From contig NZ_CP069812.1 in NCBI RefSeq assembly GCF_016894385.1, forward strand, positions 2,418,001 through 2,482,000: 64,000 nt of DNA. The letters run 5' to 3'. The translations under genes and the position numbers were made by a program. Positions 9,393 through 19,105 of this stretch are shown here, in pieces. The notes below the pieces were generated by a model. The model saw only the letters and a program-made list of their open reading frames with translations, did no database searches and was not told the DNA's origin. Positions within the stretch are counted from its first letter, which is position 1, and every line of letters starts with the position of its first letter. Source of the stretch: Cupriavidus oxalaticus (GTDB taxonomy: Bacteria > Pseudomonadota > Gammaproteobacteria > Burkholderiales > Burkholderiaceae).

Positions 9393-10903
9393 TGGACACG
9401 CCCGTCCGCCTGGCTCCCACCTCAGCGCACCCGCGCCGCCGGCATCCGGCCTCTCCTTCCCTCCTTGCACTGGCCGCGGTCGCGCTGGCCGGATGCGTCT
9501 CGATGGCGCCGCCGCTGGAGCGGCCCGCCGCACCCGTGCCGGCCACCTTCGCGCAGGCCGGCAGGATCGACACCCAGGCCACTGCCAGCGCTGCCACCGG
9601 CTGGCGCGACTACTTCACGGATCCGGCGCTGCAGGCGCTGATCGGCCAGGCGCTGGACAACAGCCGCGACCTGCGCGCCGCCGTGCTGCGCGTGGAGGAA
9701 GCGCAGGCGCTCTACGGCATTCGCCGCGCCGACCGGTTTCCCACGATCGGCCTCGACGCCGCCGCAACGCGTTCGCGCACCCCGCGCGACTTCAGCCTGA
9801 CCGGCCAGCCGATGACGGCGAACGACTTCCAGGTCGGGCTTGGCATGACCGCGTGGGAACTCGATTTCTGGGGCCGCGTGCGCAGCCTCGAGGACGCCGC
9901 GCTGCAGAACTTCCTGGCCACCGACGCCGCGCGCCAGGCCACCGCGACCAGCCTGGCAGGCCAGGTCGCCAACAGCTACCTGGTGCTGCGCGAACTCGAC
10001 GAGCGCATCGCGCTGACCAACGAAACCATCGCCACGCGCGCGGAATCGCTGCGTATCTTTCGCCGGCGCTACGAGCTGGGATCCACCTCCAAGTTCGACC
10101 TGACCCAGGTCGAGGCACAATGGCGGCAGGCGCGCACGCTGGGCGCGCAACTGGAGCAGGAACGCACCGCGCAGGCCAATGCGCTGGCATTGCTGGTCGG
10201 CGCACCGGTGGAACTGCCGCCCGCGGCGCACCGCTTCGATGACGACCACGTGCTGCGCGACGTGCGGCCCGGCCTGCCTTCCGACCTGCTGGCCAACCGG
10301 CCCGACATCGTCGCCGCGGAACACCAGCTCGCCGCGGCCAACGCCAATATCGGCGCGGCCCGTGCGGCGTTCTTCCCGCGCATCGCGCTGACCGGCTCGA
10401 TCGGCACGGCCAGCCTCGAGCTGGACAGCCTCTTCACAGGCCCCAACCGCGCCTGGAGCTTCGGCCCCACCCTGTCGCTGCCGATCTTCGACGGCGGCCG
10501 CAACCGCAGCAACCTGCAGCTGGCCGAAGTGCGGCGCGACCAGGCCGTGGTGCAGTACGAGAAGGCGATCCAGTCCGCCTTCCGCGATGTCTCCGATGCG
10601 CTCAATGCGCGCGCCCAGCTGGCCCGGCAAGTCACCGACCTGCAGGCCACGCTGGACCTGCAGGCCGAGCGCGCCCGGCTGGCCAAGCTGCGCTACGACA
10701 ACGGCGCCACGCCCTACCTCGAAGTCCTCGATGCGCAGCGCGACCTGCTCGCCGCGCAGCAACTGCTGGTGCAGACGCGCCGCGCGCTGCTGTCGAGCCG
10801 TGTCGCCCTCTACACCGCGCTTGGCGGCGGCGCGGCGGATTTCGCCGGGCCGGCGGCAGCCGATGCTTCCGTTTCAACCTCTTCCGACAGGCCCGCATCA
10901 TGA
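9392..10903 (+). CDS. NodT-type outer-membrane efflux lipoprotein
   Basis: A 503-residue outer-membrane factor of the TolC/OprM class. A signal peptide ends in the lipobox LAGC with Cys35 as lipidation site, preceded by an Arg-rich n-region. Two outer-membrane-efflux repeats follow, with long helices (for example residues about 175-230 and 385-450) that form the periplasmic tunnel. It would form the exit duct for the adjacent membrane-fusion and ABC components. It overlaps the upstream small gene by one base and the downstream gene by four (ATGA). Confidence 0.93.
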   Translation: MDTPVRLAPTSAHPRRRHPASPSLLALAAVALAGCVSMAPPLERPAAPVPATFAQAGRIDTQATASAATGWRDYFTDPALQALIGQALDNSRDLRAAVLRVEEAQALYGIRRADRFPTIGLDAAATRSRTPRDFSLTGQPMTANDFQVGLGMTAWELDFWGRVRSLEDAALQNFLATDAARQATATSLAGQVANSYLVLRELDERIALTNETIATRAESLRIFRRRYELGSTSKFDLTQVEAQWRQARTLGAQLEQERTAQANALALLVGAPVELPPAAHRFDDDHVLRDVRPGLPSDLLANRPDIVAAEHQLAAANANIGAARAAFFPRIALTGSIGTASLELDSLFTGPNRAWSFGPTLSLPIFDGGRNRSNLQLAEVRRDQAVVQYEKAIQSAFRDVSDALNARAQLARQVTDLQATLDLQAERARLAKLRYDNGATPYLEVLDAQRDLLAAQQLLVQTRRALLSSRVALYTALGGGAADFAGPAAADASVSTSSDRPAS

Positions 10904-11970
10904 AGGTCCAGGCCAAGACACTCATCCCCCTGCTCGCCGTGGCAGCGGCCATCGCTGCCGGCGCCTATGGCTGGCGCGCGCTGCGCGACACCGGTCCCGG
11001 CCCCGGCTTTGCCAGCGGCAACGGCCGCATCGAAGCCACGCAGATCGACGTGGCGACCAAGCTGCCTGGCCGCGTCGACAGCATCCTCGTCAACGAAGGC
11101 GATTTCGTCTCCGCCGGCACGCCGCTGGCGCGCATGCAGATCCAGACGCTGGAAGCGCAGCGCGACGAAGCGCGGGCGCAACAGCAGCAGGCTATCAATG
11201 CCGCGACCAGCGCGGAGGCGCAGGTCGCGGTGCGCCGCAGCGACACGCTCGCGGCGCAGGCCCTGGTGGCGCAGCGCGAAAGCGAACTCGATGCGGCGCA
11301 GCGGCGCCTGGCGCGTTCGAGCACGCTGTCGCGCGAAGGCGCCTCGTCGATCCAGGAACTGGACGACGACCGGGCCCGCGTGCGCAGCGCGCAGGCTGCG
11401 GTGGCCGCGGCGAAGGCCCAGGTCGCTGCGGCACAGGCCGCCGTGGAAGCCGCGAAGGCCCAGCTGGTCGGCACGCGCTCGGCAATCACGGCCGCCGAGG
11501 CCACCGTCGCACGCATCCAGGCCGATATCGCCGACAGCCAGCTGACCTCGCCGCGCGACGCGCGCGTGCAGTACCGCATCGCACAGCCCGGCGAGGTGCT
11601 GGGCGCCGGCGGCAAGGTGCTCAACCTGGTCGACCTGTCCGACGTCTACATGACCTTCTTCCTGCCCGCCACGGTCGCCGGGCGGGTGCCACTCGGCGCG
11701 GAAGCGCGCATCATCCTCGACGCCGCGCCCGGCTACGTGATCCCGGCCAGGGTGTCGTTCGTCGCCAGCACCGCGCAGTTCACACCCAAGACCGTCGAGA
11801 CCGCCAGCGAACGCGAGAAGCTGATGTTCCGCATCAAGGCGCAGATCGATCGCGACCTGCTGCAGAAGCACCTGAAGCAGGTCAAGACCGGCGTGCCGGG
11901 CGTGGCATGGGTCAAGCTCGACCCCGACACGCCGTGGCCTGACAGCCTCGACATCAAGGTGCCGCGGTGA
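10900..11970 (+). CDS. HlyD-family membrane-fusion protein of ABC exporter
   Basis: A 356-residue periplasmic adaptor anchored by an N-terminal helix (about residues 8-24). A first biotinyl-lipoyl half ([20 protein letters not shown]) is followed by an Ala-, Gln- and Glu-rich coiled coil of about 120 residues, then the second lipoyl half and a beta-barrel domain. It resembles the YhiI/YbhG adaptors that pair with RbbA-like ABC fusions. It overlaps the upstream outer-membrane factor and the downstream ABC gene by four bases each, which indicates one coupled operon. Confidence 0.93.
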   Translation: MKVQAKTLIPLLAVAAAIAAGAYGWRALRDTGPGPGFASGNGRIEATQIDVATKLPGRVDSILVNEGDFVSAGTPLARMQIQTLEAQRDEARAQQQQAINAATSAEAQVAVRRSDTLAAQALVAQRESELDAAQRRLARSSTLSREGASSIQELDDDRARVRSAQAAVAAAKAQVAAAQAAVEAAKAQLVGTRSAITAAEATVARIQADIADSQLTSPRDARVQYRIAQPGEVLGAGGKVLNLVDLSDVYMTFFLPATVAGRVPLGAEARIILDAAPGYVIPARVSFVASTAQFTPKTVETASEREKLMFRIKAQIDRDLLQKHLKQVKTGVPGVAWVKLDPDTPWPDSLDIKVPR

Positions 11971-14756
11971 CCATCCGTGCTGCCGGCCTCCCTGCCCCTG
12001 CCGAGGTCGCACGCCTGGCTGGCGTCAGCCTGAAGTACGGCCGCACCGTGGCGCTGGACGCGATCGACCTGGAAGTGCCGGCGGGCCGCATGATCGGCCT
12101 GATCGGGCCCGACGGCGTGGGCAAGTCCAGCCTGCTGTCGCTGGTGGCCGGCGCGCGCGCGGTGCAGGCGGGCACGGTGCAGGCGTTCGGCGGCGACATG
12201 CGTTCGCGGCGCCACCGCGACGCGGTGTGCCCGCGCATCGCCTACATGCCGCAGGGACTGGGCAAGAACCTCTATCCGACGCTGTCGGTGGAAGAAAACC
12301 TGCAGTTCTTCGGCCGCCTGTTCGGCCACGGCGCCGACGAGCGCCGCCGCCGCATCGACGACCTGACCCGCAGCACCGGCCTGCACCCGTTCCTGGCGCG
12401 GCCGGCGGGCAAGCTGTCCGGCGGCATGAAGCAGAAGCTGGGCCTGTGCTGCGCGCTGATCCACGATCCCGACCTGCTGATCCTCGACGAACCCACCACC
12501 GGCGTCGACCCGCTCGCGCGGGCGCAGTTCTGGGACCTGATCGCACGCATCCGCGGCACGCGCCCCGGCATGAGCGTGATCGTCGCCACGGCGTACATGG
12601 ACGAGGCGCAGCGCTTCGACTGGCTGGTGGCCATGGATGCCGGCAGGATCCTCGCCACCGGCACGCCCGCCGAGCTGCTGGCGCGCACCGGCAGCGACAC
12701 GCTCGAAGCCGCCTTCATCGCCCTGCTGCCCGAAGCGCGGCGGCGTGGCCACAGCCCGGTATCGATCACGCCGCTGGTCGCCGATGAGAACGCCAAAGTG
12801 GCCATCGAAGCGCAGGACCTGACCATGCGCTTCGGCGACTTCGTCGCGGTCGACCATGTCAGCTTCCGCATCCGCCGCGGCGAGATCTTCGGCTTCCTCG
12901 GCTCCAACGGCTGCGGCAAGTCCACCACCATGAAGATGCTGACCGGGCTGCTGCCTGCCAGCGAAGGCAAGGCCTGGCTGTTCGGCCGCGAGATCGAGCC
13001 GGACGACATCGATACGCGCAAGCGCGTGGGCTATATGTCGCAGGCGTTCTCGCTGTACGGCGAGCTGACGGTGCGGCAGAACCTGGAGCTTCACGCGCGG
13101 CTGTTCGCGGTGCCGGCCGGCGAGATCCCGCGGCGCGTGGATGAGATGGTGGCCCGCTTCGGCCTGGAAGATGTGCGCGACACCCTGCCCGCCAACCTGC
13201 CGCTGGGCATGCGCCAGCGGTTGTCGCTGGCGGTGGCGATGGTGCACAAGCCCGAGCTGCTGATCCTGGACGAGCCGACCTCCGGCGTCGACCCCGTGGC
13301 GCGCGACGGCTTCTGGCGGCTGCTGATCGAGCTGTCGCGACGCGACCGCGTGACCATCTTTGTTTCCACCCACTTCATGAACGAAGCCGAGCGCTGCGAC
13401 CGCATCTCACTGATGCATGCCGGGCGGGTACTGGTCAGCGATACGCCGGCGGCACTGGTGCGCGGCAGCGGCGCGGCTTCGCTGGAGGCGGCCTTCATCG
13501 GCTACCTGGAGCAGGCCAGCGGCGCCACCCCGGCGGACGGGGCCGCGCCGGTACAGGCACCGGCACAGGCACCGGTACAGGCGCCTGCACGAGCACCGGC
13601 CGCGCCCGAGCCGGCCCCGGCGCGCCGTCCCCGCTTCAGCCTGCGCCGCGCGCTGACCTACATGTGGCGCGAGACGCTGGAGCTGCGCCGCGACCCGGTG
13701 CGCGGCACACTGGCGCTGGTGGGTTCGGTGATCCTGCTGTTCGCGATGGGCTATGGCATCGGCATGGACGTGGAAGACCTGCGCTTCGCCGTGCTCGACC
13801 ACGACCAGACCGTGACCAGCCAGGAATATGCGCTGAACCTGTCGGGATCTCGCTATTTCATCGAGCAGCCGCCGCTGTCGGGCTATGACGACCTCGACCG
13901 TCGCATGCGCAGCGGCGAACTGGCGCTGGCGGTGGAAATCCCCGCCGGCTTTGCGCGCGACGTGCAGCGCGGCGCCGGCGCGCAGGTCGGCGTCTGGATC
14001 GATGGCTCGATGCCCGCGCGCGCCGAAACCGTGCAGGGCTACGTGCAGGGCATGCACCAGGGCTGGCTGCTCGACCAGATGCGCCACCGCTACGGGCAGG
14101 ACGCCGTCAGTGCCGCCACGCTGGAAACGCGCTTCCGCTACAACCCCGACGTGCGCAGCCTGCCGGCGATGGTGCCGGCGGTGATCCCGCTGTTGCTGAT
14201 GATGCTGCCGGCCATGCTGACCGCGCTGGCGGTGGTGCGCGAGAAGGAAATGGGCTCGATCACCAACCTGTACGTGACGCCGGTCACGCGCACGGAATTC
14301 CTGCTCGGCAAGCAGCTGCCCTATGTCGGGCTGGCGCTGTTCAATTTCCTGCTGATGTCGCTGCTGGCGGTGACGGTGTTCGGCGTGCCGGTCAAGGGCA
14401 GCTTCGCCGCGCTCACGCTGGCGGCGCTGCTGTACGCCTTCTGCGCCACCGGCATCGGCATGCTGGCGTCCACCTTCACGCGCAGCCAGATCGCGGCGAT
14501 GTTCTTCGCCATGATCGGCACGCTGATCCCGGCGGTGCAGTTCAGCGGGCTGCTGGTGCCGGTGTCGTCGCTGGAAGGCACGGCGCGGCTGGCCGGCGAG
14601 ATCTATCCGGCCACGCATATGCTGGCGATCAGCCGCGGCGTGTTCAACAAGGCGCTGGGCCTGCATGACCTGGCCGGCGCGTTCTGGGCGCTGCTGGCGG
14701 CGGTGCCGGTGATCTTCGGCGCCACCGCGGCGCTGCTGAAGAAGCAGGAGACCTGA
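11967..14756 (+). CDS. rbbA: RbbA-type ABC exporter: two ATPase domains fused to an ABC-2 permease
   Basis: A 929-residue fusion. ATPase domain 1 has Walker A GPDGVGKS (47-54), signature LSGGMKQK (150-157) and Walker B LLILDEP. ATPase domain 2 has Walker [10 protein letters not shown] (312-320) and Walker B LLILDEP, but its signature reads LPLGMRQR rather than LSGG. A Pro-Ala-Gln repeat linker (about residues 525-555) leads into an ABC-2 permease with one helix, a large periplasmic domain and five C-terminal helices. The same architecture is seen in RbbA/YhiH; despite the name ribosome-associated ATPase, the operon context here argues for export. Substrate unknown. Confidence 0.9.
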   Translation: MTIRAAGLPAPAEVARLAGVSLKYGRTVALDAIDLEVPAGRMIGLIGPDGVGKSSLLSLVAGARAVQAGTVQAFGGDMRSRRHRDAVCPRIAYMPQGLGKNLYPTLSVEENLQFFGRLFGHGADERRRRIDDLTRSTGLHPFLARPAGKLSGGMKQKLGLCCALIHDPDLLILDEPTTGVDPLARAQFWDLIARIRGTRPGMSVIVATAYMDEAQRFDWLVAMDAGRILATGTPAELLARTGSDTLEAAFIALLPEARRRGHSPVSITPLVADENAKVAIEAQDLTMRFGDFVAVDHVSFRIRRGEIFGFLGSNGCGKSTTMKMLTGLLPASEGKAWLFGREIEPDDIDTRKRVGYMSQAFSLYGELTVRQNLELHARLFAVPAGEIPRRVDEMVARFGLEDVRDTLPANLPLGMRQRLSLAVAMVHKPELLILDEPTSGVDPVARDGFWRLLIELSRRDRVTIFVSTHFMNEAERCDRISLMHAGRVLVSDTPAALVRGSGAASLEAAFIGYLEQASGATPADGAAPVQAPAQAPVQAPARAPAAPEPAPARRPRFSLRRALTYMWRETLELRRDPVRGTLALVGSVILLFAMGYGIGMDVEDLRFAVLDHDQTVTSQEYALNLSGSRYFIEQPPLSGYDDLDRRMRSGELALAVEIPAGFARDVQRGAGAQVGVWIDGSMPARAETVQGYVQGMHQGWLLDQMRHRYGQDAVSAATLETRFRYNPDVRSLPAMVPAVIPLLLMMLPAMLTALAVVREKEMGSITNLYVTPVTRTEFLLGKQLPYVGLALFNFLLMSLLAVTVFGVPVKGSFAALTLAALLYAFCATGIGMLASTFTRSQIAAMFFAMIGTLIPAVQFSGLLVPVSSLEGTARLAGEIYPATHMLAISRGVFNKALGLHDLAGAFWALLAAVPVIFGATAALLKKQET
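13548..13606 (+). repeat. Imperfect tandem repeat coding the RbbA linker
   Basis: A run of near-identical 12-base units around GGTACAGGCACC and GGCACAGGCACC encodes the repeating VQAPAQAP linker between the second ATPase domain and the permease. Such repeats expand and contract by slippage, so linker length may vary between strains. Confidence 0.75.
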
Positions 14757-14757
14757 G

Positions 14758-15900
14758 ATGCGCCAGCGCGGATTCGTTACCCATCTCGCGCATATCTACC
14801 GGCTCGGGATCAAGGAGCTGTGGAGCCTGCTGCGCGACCCCACGCTGCTGGTGCTGATCGTCTACGTGTTCACGGTGTCGGTCTACACCGGCGCCACCGC
14901 AACGCCCGAAACACTGCACATGGCGCCGATCGCGGTGGTCAACGAGGATTCGTCGCCGCTGGCCGAGCGCATCGTGTCGGCTTTCTATCCGCCGCAGTTC
15001 GCCGTCCCGAAGATGATCTCGCCCGACCAGATGGACCGGGGCATGGACGCCGGCGACTATACCTTTGCACTCGACATCCCGCCCGGCTTCCAGCGGGATG
15101 TGCTGGCGGGACGCGCGCCGCAGGTGCAGCTCAACGTCGACGCCACGCGCATGACGCAGGCGTTCAGCGGCAGCGGCTATATCCAGCGCATGTTCACGGA
15201 TGAAGTGACCGAGTTCGTGCAGCGCTACCGCGACACGCCGTCGCTGCCGGTCGAGCTGGCGCTGCGCGCGCGCTTCAACCCCAACCTGACGCAATCGTGG
15301 TTCGGCGGGCTCACGCAGATCATCAACAACGTGACCATGCTGTCGATCATCCTGACCGGCGCCGCGCTGATCCGCGAGCGCGAGCACGGCACCATCGAGC
15401 ACCTGCTGGTGATGCCGGTCACGCCGACCGAGATCATGCTGGCCAAGGTGTGGTCGATGGGGCTGGTGGTGATGCTCGCCGCCATGCTTTCGCTGGTGCT
15501 GGTGGTACGTGGCGCGCTGCACGTGCCGATCGAAGGCTCGCTCGCGCTGTTCATGTGCGGCGTGCTGCTGCACCTGTTCGCCACGACCTCGATGGGCATT
15601 TTCCTGGCCACGCTGGCGCGCAACATGCCGCAGTTCGGCATGCTGGTGGTGCTGATCCTGCTGCCGCTGCAGATGCTTTCCGGCGGCACCACGCCGCGCG
15701 AAAGCATGCCGCAGCTGGTGCAGGGCATCATGCTGGCCGCGCCCACGACGCATTTCGTCGCGCTGGGCCAGGCCATCCTGTTCCGCGGCGCGGGGCTGGA
15801 CGTGGTCTGGAAGCCGTTCCTGGCGCTGCTGGGCATCGGCGCGGTGCTGTTCGGCCTGGCGCTGAACCGCTTCCGCAAGACCATCAGCCAGATGGCGTAG
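14758..15900 (+). CDS. ABC-2 type permease (YhhJ-like)
   Basis: A 380-residue inner-membrane permease. One N-terminal helix is followed by a periplasmic domain of about 150 residues and then five helices, the ABC-2 layout. The segment IREREHGTIEHLLVMPVTPTE is the conserved cytoplasmic loop of this family. Its start follows the rbbA stop codon by one base. It probably forms a heterodimeric channel with the permease half of the RbbA-type protein, so the full machine would be outer-membrane factor, adaptor, ATPase-permease fusion and second permease. The partner gene in Escherichia coli is yhhJ. Confidence 0.92.
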   Translation: MRQRGFVTHLAHIYRLGIKELWSLLRDPTLLVLIVYVFTVSVYTGATATPETLHMAPIAVVNEDSSPLAERIVSAFYPPQFAVPKMISPDQMDRGMDAGDYTFALDIPPGFQRDVLAGRAPQVQLNVDATRMTQAFSGSGYIQRMFTDEVTEFVQRYRDTPSLPVELALRARFNPNLTQSWFGGLTQIINNVTMLSIILTGAALIREREHGTIEHLLVMPVTPTEIMLAKVWSMGLVVMLAAMLSLVLVVRGALHVPIEGSLALFMCGVLLHLFATTSMGIFLATLARNMPQFGMLVVLILLPLQMLSGGTTPRESMPQLVQGIMLAAPTTHFVALGQAILFRGAGLDVVWKPFLALLGIGAVLFGLALNRFRKTISQMA

Positions 15901-15914
15901 CGCCAGGCGCGGCG

Positions 15915-17165
15915 TCAGGCCGTCGCGGCAGCGCCGCGGCGGTCCATGTCGAGCACCGACCAGGCATAGATCGCCAGGCCGCCGAGCGCCAGCAGCAGGC
16001 CGACCCAGCCGGTCGAGGTCCAGCCATAGCCGGCGGCGATGGTCACGCCGCCCAGCCATGCCCCGAGCGCATTGGCCAGGTTGAACGCCGAATGGTTGAG
16101 CGCCGCGGCCAGCGCCTGGGCATCGCCGGCCACGTCCATCAGCCGGATCTGCAGCGCCGGACCCAGGGCCACCACGGTGCCGACCAGCAGCACGTTGGCG
16201 GCGGCGAGCCACGCATGCGGTGCGGTGAAGGTGAAAGCGCCCAGCACCAGTGCGGTCCACACCAGCACGCCGCCGATGGTCGGCATCAGCGCCTTGTCGG
16301 CCAGCCGCGCGCCGGCGAGATTGCCCGCCACCATGCCGACGCCGAACAGCGCCAGCACCACGGGGATGCCCGCCGCCGGCATGTGCGCCAGTTCGAGCAT
16401 GGTCGGCTTGATGTAGCTGAACACCGAGAACATGCCGCCAAACCCGATCGCGCCGATGCCCAGCGTCAGCCACACCTGCTTGCGCCTGAGCGCCGACAGC
16501 TCGCGCAACGGGCTGGCGTGCCGGTCTGCGGGCACGAACGGCACGCAGTGCCAGACCAGCAGCGCCGTCAGCGCGCCGAGCGCGCCGACGATCACGAACG
16601 CGGAACGCCAGCCCAGCCAGGTGCCAACCGTGGCGGCGATCGGCACGCCGACCAGCGTCGCGCTGGTCAGGCCCAGCATCACCAGCCCCACCGCCTGCGC
16701 GCGCCGCTCGCGGGGCACCAGCCCGGCGGCGACCAGCGCCGCCACGCCGAAGTAGGTGCCGTGCGGGAAACCGGTCAGCAGCCGCGCCACCAGCATCGAC
16801 AGGTAGGCCGGCGCCATCGCGCTGGCGAGATTGCCCGCCGCGAACACCGCCATCAGCGCCACCAGCAGGTTGCGCCGCGGCCAGCGCGCGCCGAGCACCG
16901 CCAGCAACGGCGCACCGATGACCACGCCCAGCGCGTAGGCACTGATCAGGTGGCCGGCTTCGGGGATGGAGATGGCAAGGTCGCGCGCGGCATCGGGCAG
17001 CAGGCCCATGATGACGAATTCGCCGGTGCCGATGGCAAAGCTGCCGACACCAAGCGCCAGCAGCGCGAGGCGGCCGGAACGTGCCGGCGGTTCAGCGGAG
17101 GTGGGAACGGAAGCGTCAGGCGCGCGGACGGCGTCCGCGGCGGCGTGTGCATAGGGGGCGGCCAT
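15915..17165 (-). CDS. MFS transporter, DHA1 drug-proton antiporter type
   Basis: A 416-residue protein with 12 predicted helices. The loop between helices 2 and 3 reads GARWPRRNLL, the major-facilitator signature region. Helix 1 segment SFAIGTGEFVIMGLLPD places it with AraJ/YdhP/NepI-like exporters that handle sugars, nucleosides or drugs. The first 35 residues are polar and lack a family match. The start at 17165 was chosen as the first plausible methionine before helix 1. It converges on the efflux operon, with only 14 bases between the two stop codons. The substrate cannot be told from sequence. Confidence 0.88.
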   Translation of the reverse strand: MAAPYAHAAADAVRAPDASVPTSAEPPARSGRLALLALGVGSFAIGTGEFVIMGLLPDAARDLAISIPEAGHLISAYALGVVIGAPLLAVLGARWPRRNLLVALMAVFAAGNLASAMAPAYLSMLVARLLTGFPHGTYFGVAALVAAGLVPRERRAQAVGLVMLGLTSATLVGVPIAATVGTWLGWRSAFVIVGALGALTALLVWHCVPFVPADRHASPLRELSALRRKQVWLTLGIGAIGFGGMFSVFSYIKPTMLELAHMPAAGIPVVLALFGVGMVAGNLAGARLADKALMPTIGGVLVWTALVLGAFTFTAPHAWLAAANVLLVGTVVALGPALQIRLMDVAGDAQALAAALNHSAFNLANALGAWLGGVTIAAGYGWTSTGWVGLLLALGGLAIYAWSVLDMDRRGAAATA

Positions 17166-17287
17166 GTACAGGATTGCAGAGGGTTCTACGGAATGCCGCC
17201 CGCTGCCGGGCGGGTCGATGACCCCGCCTCTGGTGATCCAGCGTGCTCCTGTGCGGCGCGCAAGACCGTATTGTGCGGCAAAACGCC

Positions 17288-17315
17288 GAAACGTGCCGGC
17301 GCACCGGCACGTTTC
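17288..17315 (-). terminator. Hairpin after nucleoside deaminase gene
   Basis: A 12-base stem (GAAACGTGCCGG and its complement) with a CGCA loop lies 42 bases past the deaminase stop codon. On the minus strand it is followed by GGCGTTTTG, a short U-rich tract. It separates the deaminase from the MFS gene. Confidence 0.65.
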
Positions 17316-17356
17316 CCGGGCGCTCAGCCCTGCGGCGGTGCGGCTTCCCCCCTGCC

Positions 17357-17824
17357 CTAGCGGTCCTGCCGTTCGCGCCACGCCTCATAGAGGTCGGGGC
17401 CTTCATCGCGCGCCGGCTGGTAGACCAGCTTCATCTCGCGCTGCTCGACCGGCCGCGCCAGCTCGACATAGCCGCGCTCCGCGGACAGGTCGTAGGGCGC
17501 GCCGTCTTCGTTGGAATAGGCGTAGTAGACCGCCCCGACGCCGGCAAGATACATCGCGCTCAGGCACATCGGGCAGGGGTAGCCGCTGGCGTAGACCGTG
17601 CAGCCGCTCAGGTCGGGCTTGCCCAGCGCCCGGCTCGCGGCGCGCACCGCCTGCATTTCGGCGTGTGCGCTGGGATCGCAGGCGGCTTCCACCTCGTTGA
17701 CCGCGCGCGCCAGCACCTTGCCATCCTTGACCACCACGGCGCCGAATGGCCAGGTGTTGCGCTCCCGCACGTTATCCATGGCAAGGCGGATGGAATCGAT
17801 CAGATAGGTTTCCGTGGTCGACAC
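17357..17824 (-). CDS. Nucleoside/guanine deaminase family protein
   Basis: A 155-residue zinc-dependent deaminase of the cytidine deaminase superfamily. Zinc ligands and the proton shuttle are present as His54-Ala-Glu56 and Pro83-Cys84-Pro85-Met86-Cys87. Length and the ending EAWRERQ fit the guanine-deaminase/tRNA-deaminase-like CMP/dCMP branch, so it most likely deaminates a purine or pyrimidine base or nucleoside in salvage. A related enzyme class, TadA, is less likely because its tRNA-recognition segments are not evident. It lies alone between the phosphonate operon and the MFS gene. Confidence 0.87.
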   Translation of the reverse strand: MSTTETYLIDSIRLAMDNVRERNTWPFGAVVVKDGKVLARAVNEVEAACDPSAHAEMQAVRAASRALGKPDLSGCTVYASGYPCPMCLSAMYLAGVGAVYYAYSNEDGAPYDLSAERGYVELARPVEQREMKLVYQPARDEGPDLYEAWRERQDR

Positions 17825-17842
17825 GCGTTATCTCCGGTAAGG

Positions 17843-17867
17843 GCATCGGCCCCGAGCGGGCCGATGC
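17843..17867 (-). terminator. Hairpin between phosphonate operon and deaminase gene
   Basis: A 10-base stem (GCATCGGCCC with GGGCCGATGC, five-base loop) lies 175 bases beyond the phnW stop and 19 bases before the deaminase start on the minus strand. It could end read-through from the phosphonate operon or act in the deaminase leader; no U-tract is visible. Confidence 0.4.
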
Positions 17868-18040
17868 GGTGGATGGCTGACAGACTATAGGCCAGCGTGC
17901 GTGCGCGGCGTGCTGCAAGTTGTTATACGGCGTATTTGATGCCAGCCATGCCGGGCCCGATGGGGTGAGTCCGGTTGACCCGGACGGTGCCGATGTTGAG
18001 CCGCAGCACAGTTCGGTCCCTGCAGCAGGCCGACGTGCCA

Positions 18041-19105
18041 TCAGGTGATCAATGCCGCAAACCCCTGCAGCAGGCGCTCGATGTCATGCGCCTGAATATG
18101 TCCCATCGTGGAGATCCGGAATAGTTCGTCCGACAGTTGTCCCTGCCCGGCATAGATCACGAAGCCGAGCGCTTTCAAGCCGTCGTGCAACTGCGTGTAC
18201 GACAAGCTCGCCGGCAAACGGTATGCGCGCAGGACGACGGAGGACTGGTCCGCCGGCAACGCGCTTGCGATGCCACGCAATGCAAGTCCCGCGCGCACTT
18301 GCTCTGCCAGGACCGCATAGTGCGCGTGCCTGGCAGGCTGGCCGCCGCTGTCGTCGAGCTCGCGCAGCGCTTCCACCAGGGCGTAGTAGGCGTGCACGGA
18401 CGGGGTGAAAGGGGTGTTGCGCTGATCCTGCAGGCGTGCCAGCCGGCCAAGATCCAGGTAGTAGGTCCGGCTTGCTGCCTGGGCCAGCGCATCACGCCGC
18501 GCGATCACGAAGGCGGCCCCCGGCACGCCGTGCAGGCACTTGTTGGCGGTGGCGGCCACGGCGGCAATGCTGCCGCCGAAGTCGATCGGCTCGGCGCCGA
18601 AGCTGCTGACGGCGTCGACCAGCAAGCGAACGCCTCGCTGGCGGCAAACGACGTCGAGCGCGTGCAGATCGTTCAAGCGCCCGGTCGTCGTTTCATGGTG
18701 GATCACCGCCACGTGGCCGATGGCCCGGTCCGCGTCGAGCACGGCGGCCAGCCGGTCGGGATCCGGCGCCTGCATCCAGTCATGCCTGATCACCTCATGG
18801 TCGATGCGGTATTGACCCGCAATCTGCGTGATGCGCTCGCCGTACACGCCATTCTCGACAATGAGCAGCTTGCCGCGCGCCGGCACCAGCGCGGCTATCA
18901 TGCTTTCGACTGCCGCCGTGCCGGACCCGGTCATCAATATCGCGGTCCACTCGGCAGGGTTCAGCCGGTAGACATCGAGCAGCCGCGCGCGCGCCTCGTC
19001 CTGCAAATCGAAGAATTCACTTTCGCGATGGCACAGGTCGGGCTGCAGCAGGCTGCGGCGGACGCGCTCGGTCAAGGTAACCGGGCCGGGGTTCAGCAAT
19101 AGCAT
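18041..19105 (-). CDS. phnW: 2-aminoethylphosphonate:pyruvate transaminase
   Basis: A 354-residue class V PLP aminotransferase. Lys189 in ATANKCLHG is the Schiff-base lysine and Asp164 in VDAVSSFGA is the PLP-ring partner; the N-terminus LLLNPGPVTLT is typical of PhnW. The enzyme interconverts 2-aminoethylphosphonate plus pyruvate and phosphonoacetaldehyde plus alanine. In this operon, right after phosphonopyruvate decarboxylase, it should run in the direction that makes AEP; no phosphonatase (phnX) gene is beside it. Its start codon shares one base with the upstream stop codon. It is the last gene of the seven-gene operon. Confidence 0.93.
   Translation of the reverse strand: MLLLNPGPVTLTERVRRSLLQPDLCHRESEFFDLQDEARARLLDVYRLNPAEWTAILMTGSGTAAVESMIAALVPARGKLLIVENGVYGERITQIAGQYRIDHEVIRHDWMQAPDPDRLAAVLDADRAIGHVAVIHHETTTGRLNDLHALDVVCRQRGVRLLVDAVSSFGAEPIDFGGSIAAVAATANKCLHGVPGAAFVIARRDALAQAASRTYYLDLGRLARLQDQRNTPFTPSVHAYYALVEALRELDDSGGQPARHAHYAVLAEQVRAGLALRGIASALPADQSSVVLRAYRLPASLSYTQLHDGLKALGFVIYAGQGQLSDELFRISTMGHIQAHDIERLLQGFAALIT

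Noticed and set aside
18041..19105. PhnW read as part of AEP degradation
   Set aside because: The enzyme is reversible, but the operon has PEP mutase and phosphonopyruvate decarboxylase and no phosphonatase, so synthesis is the better reading.
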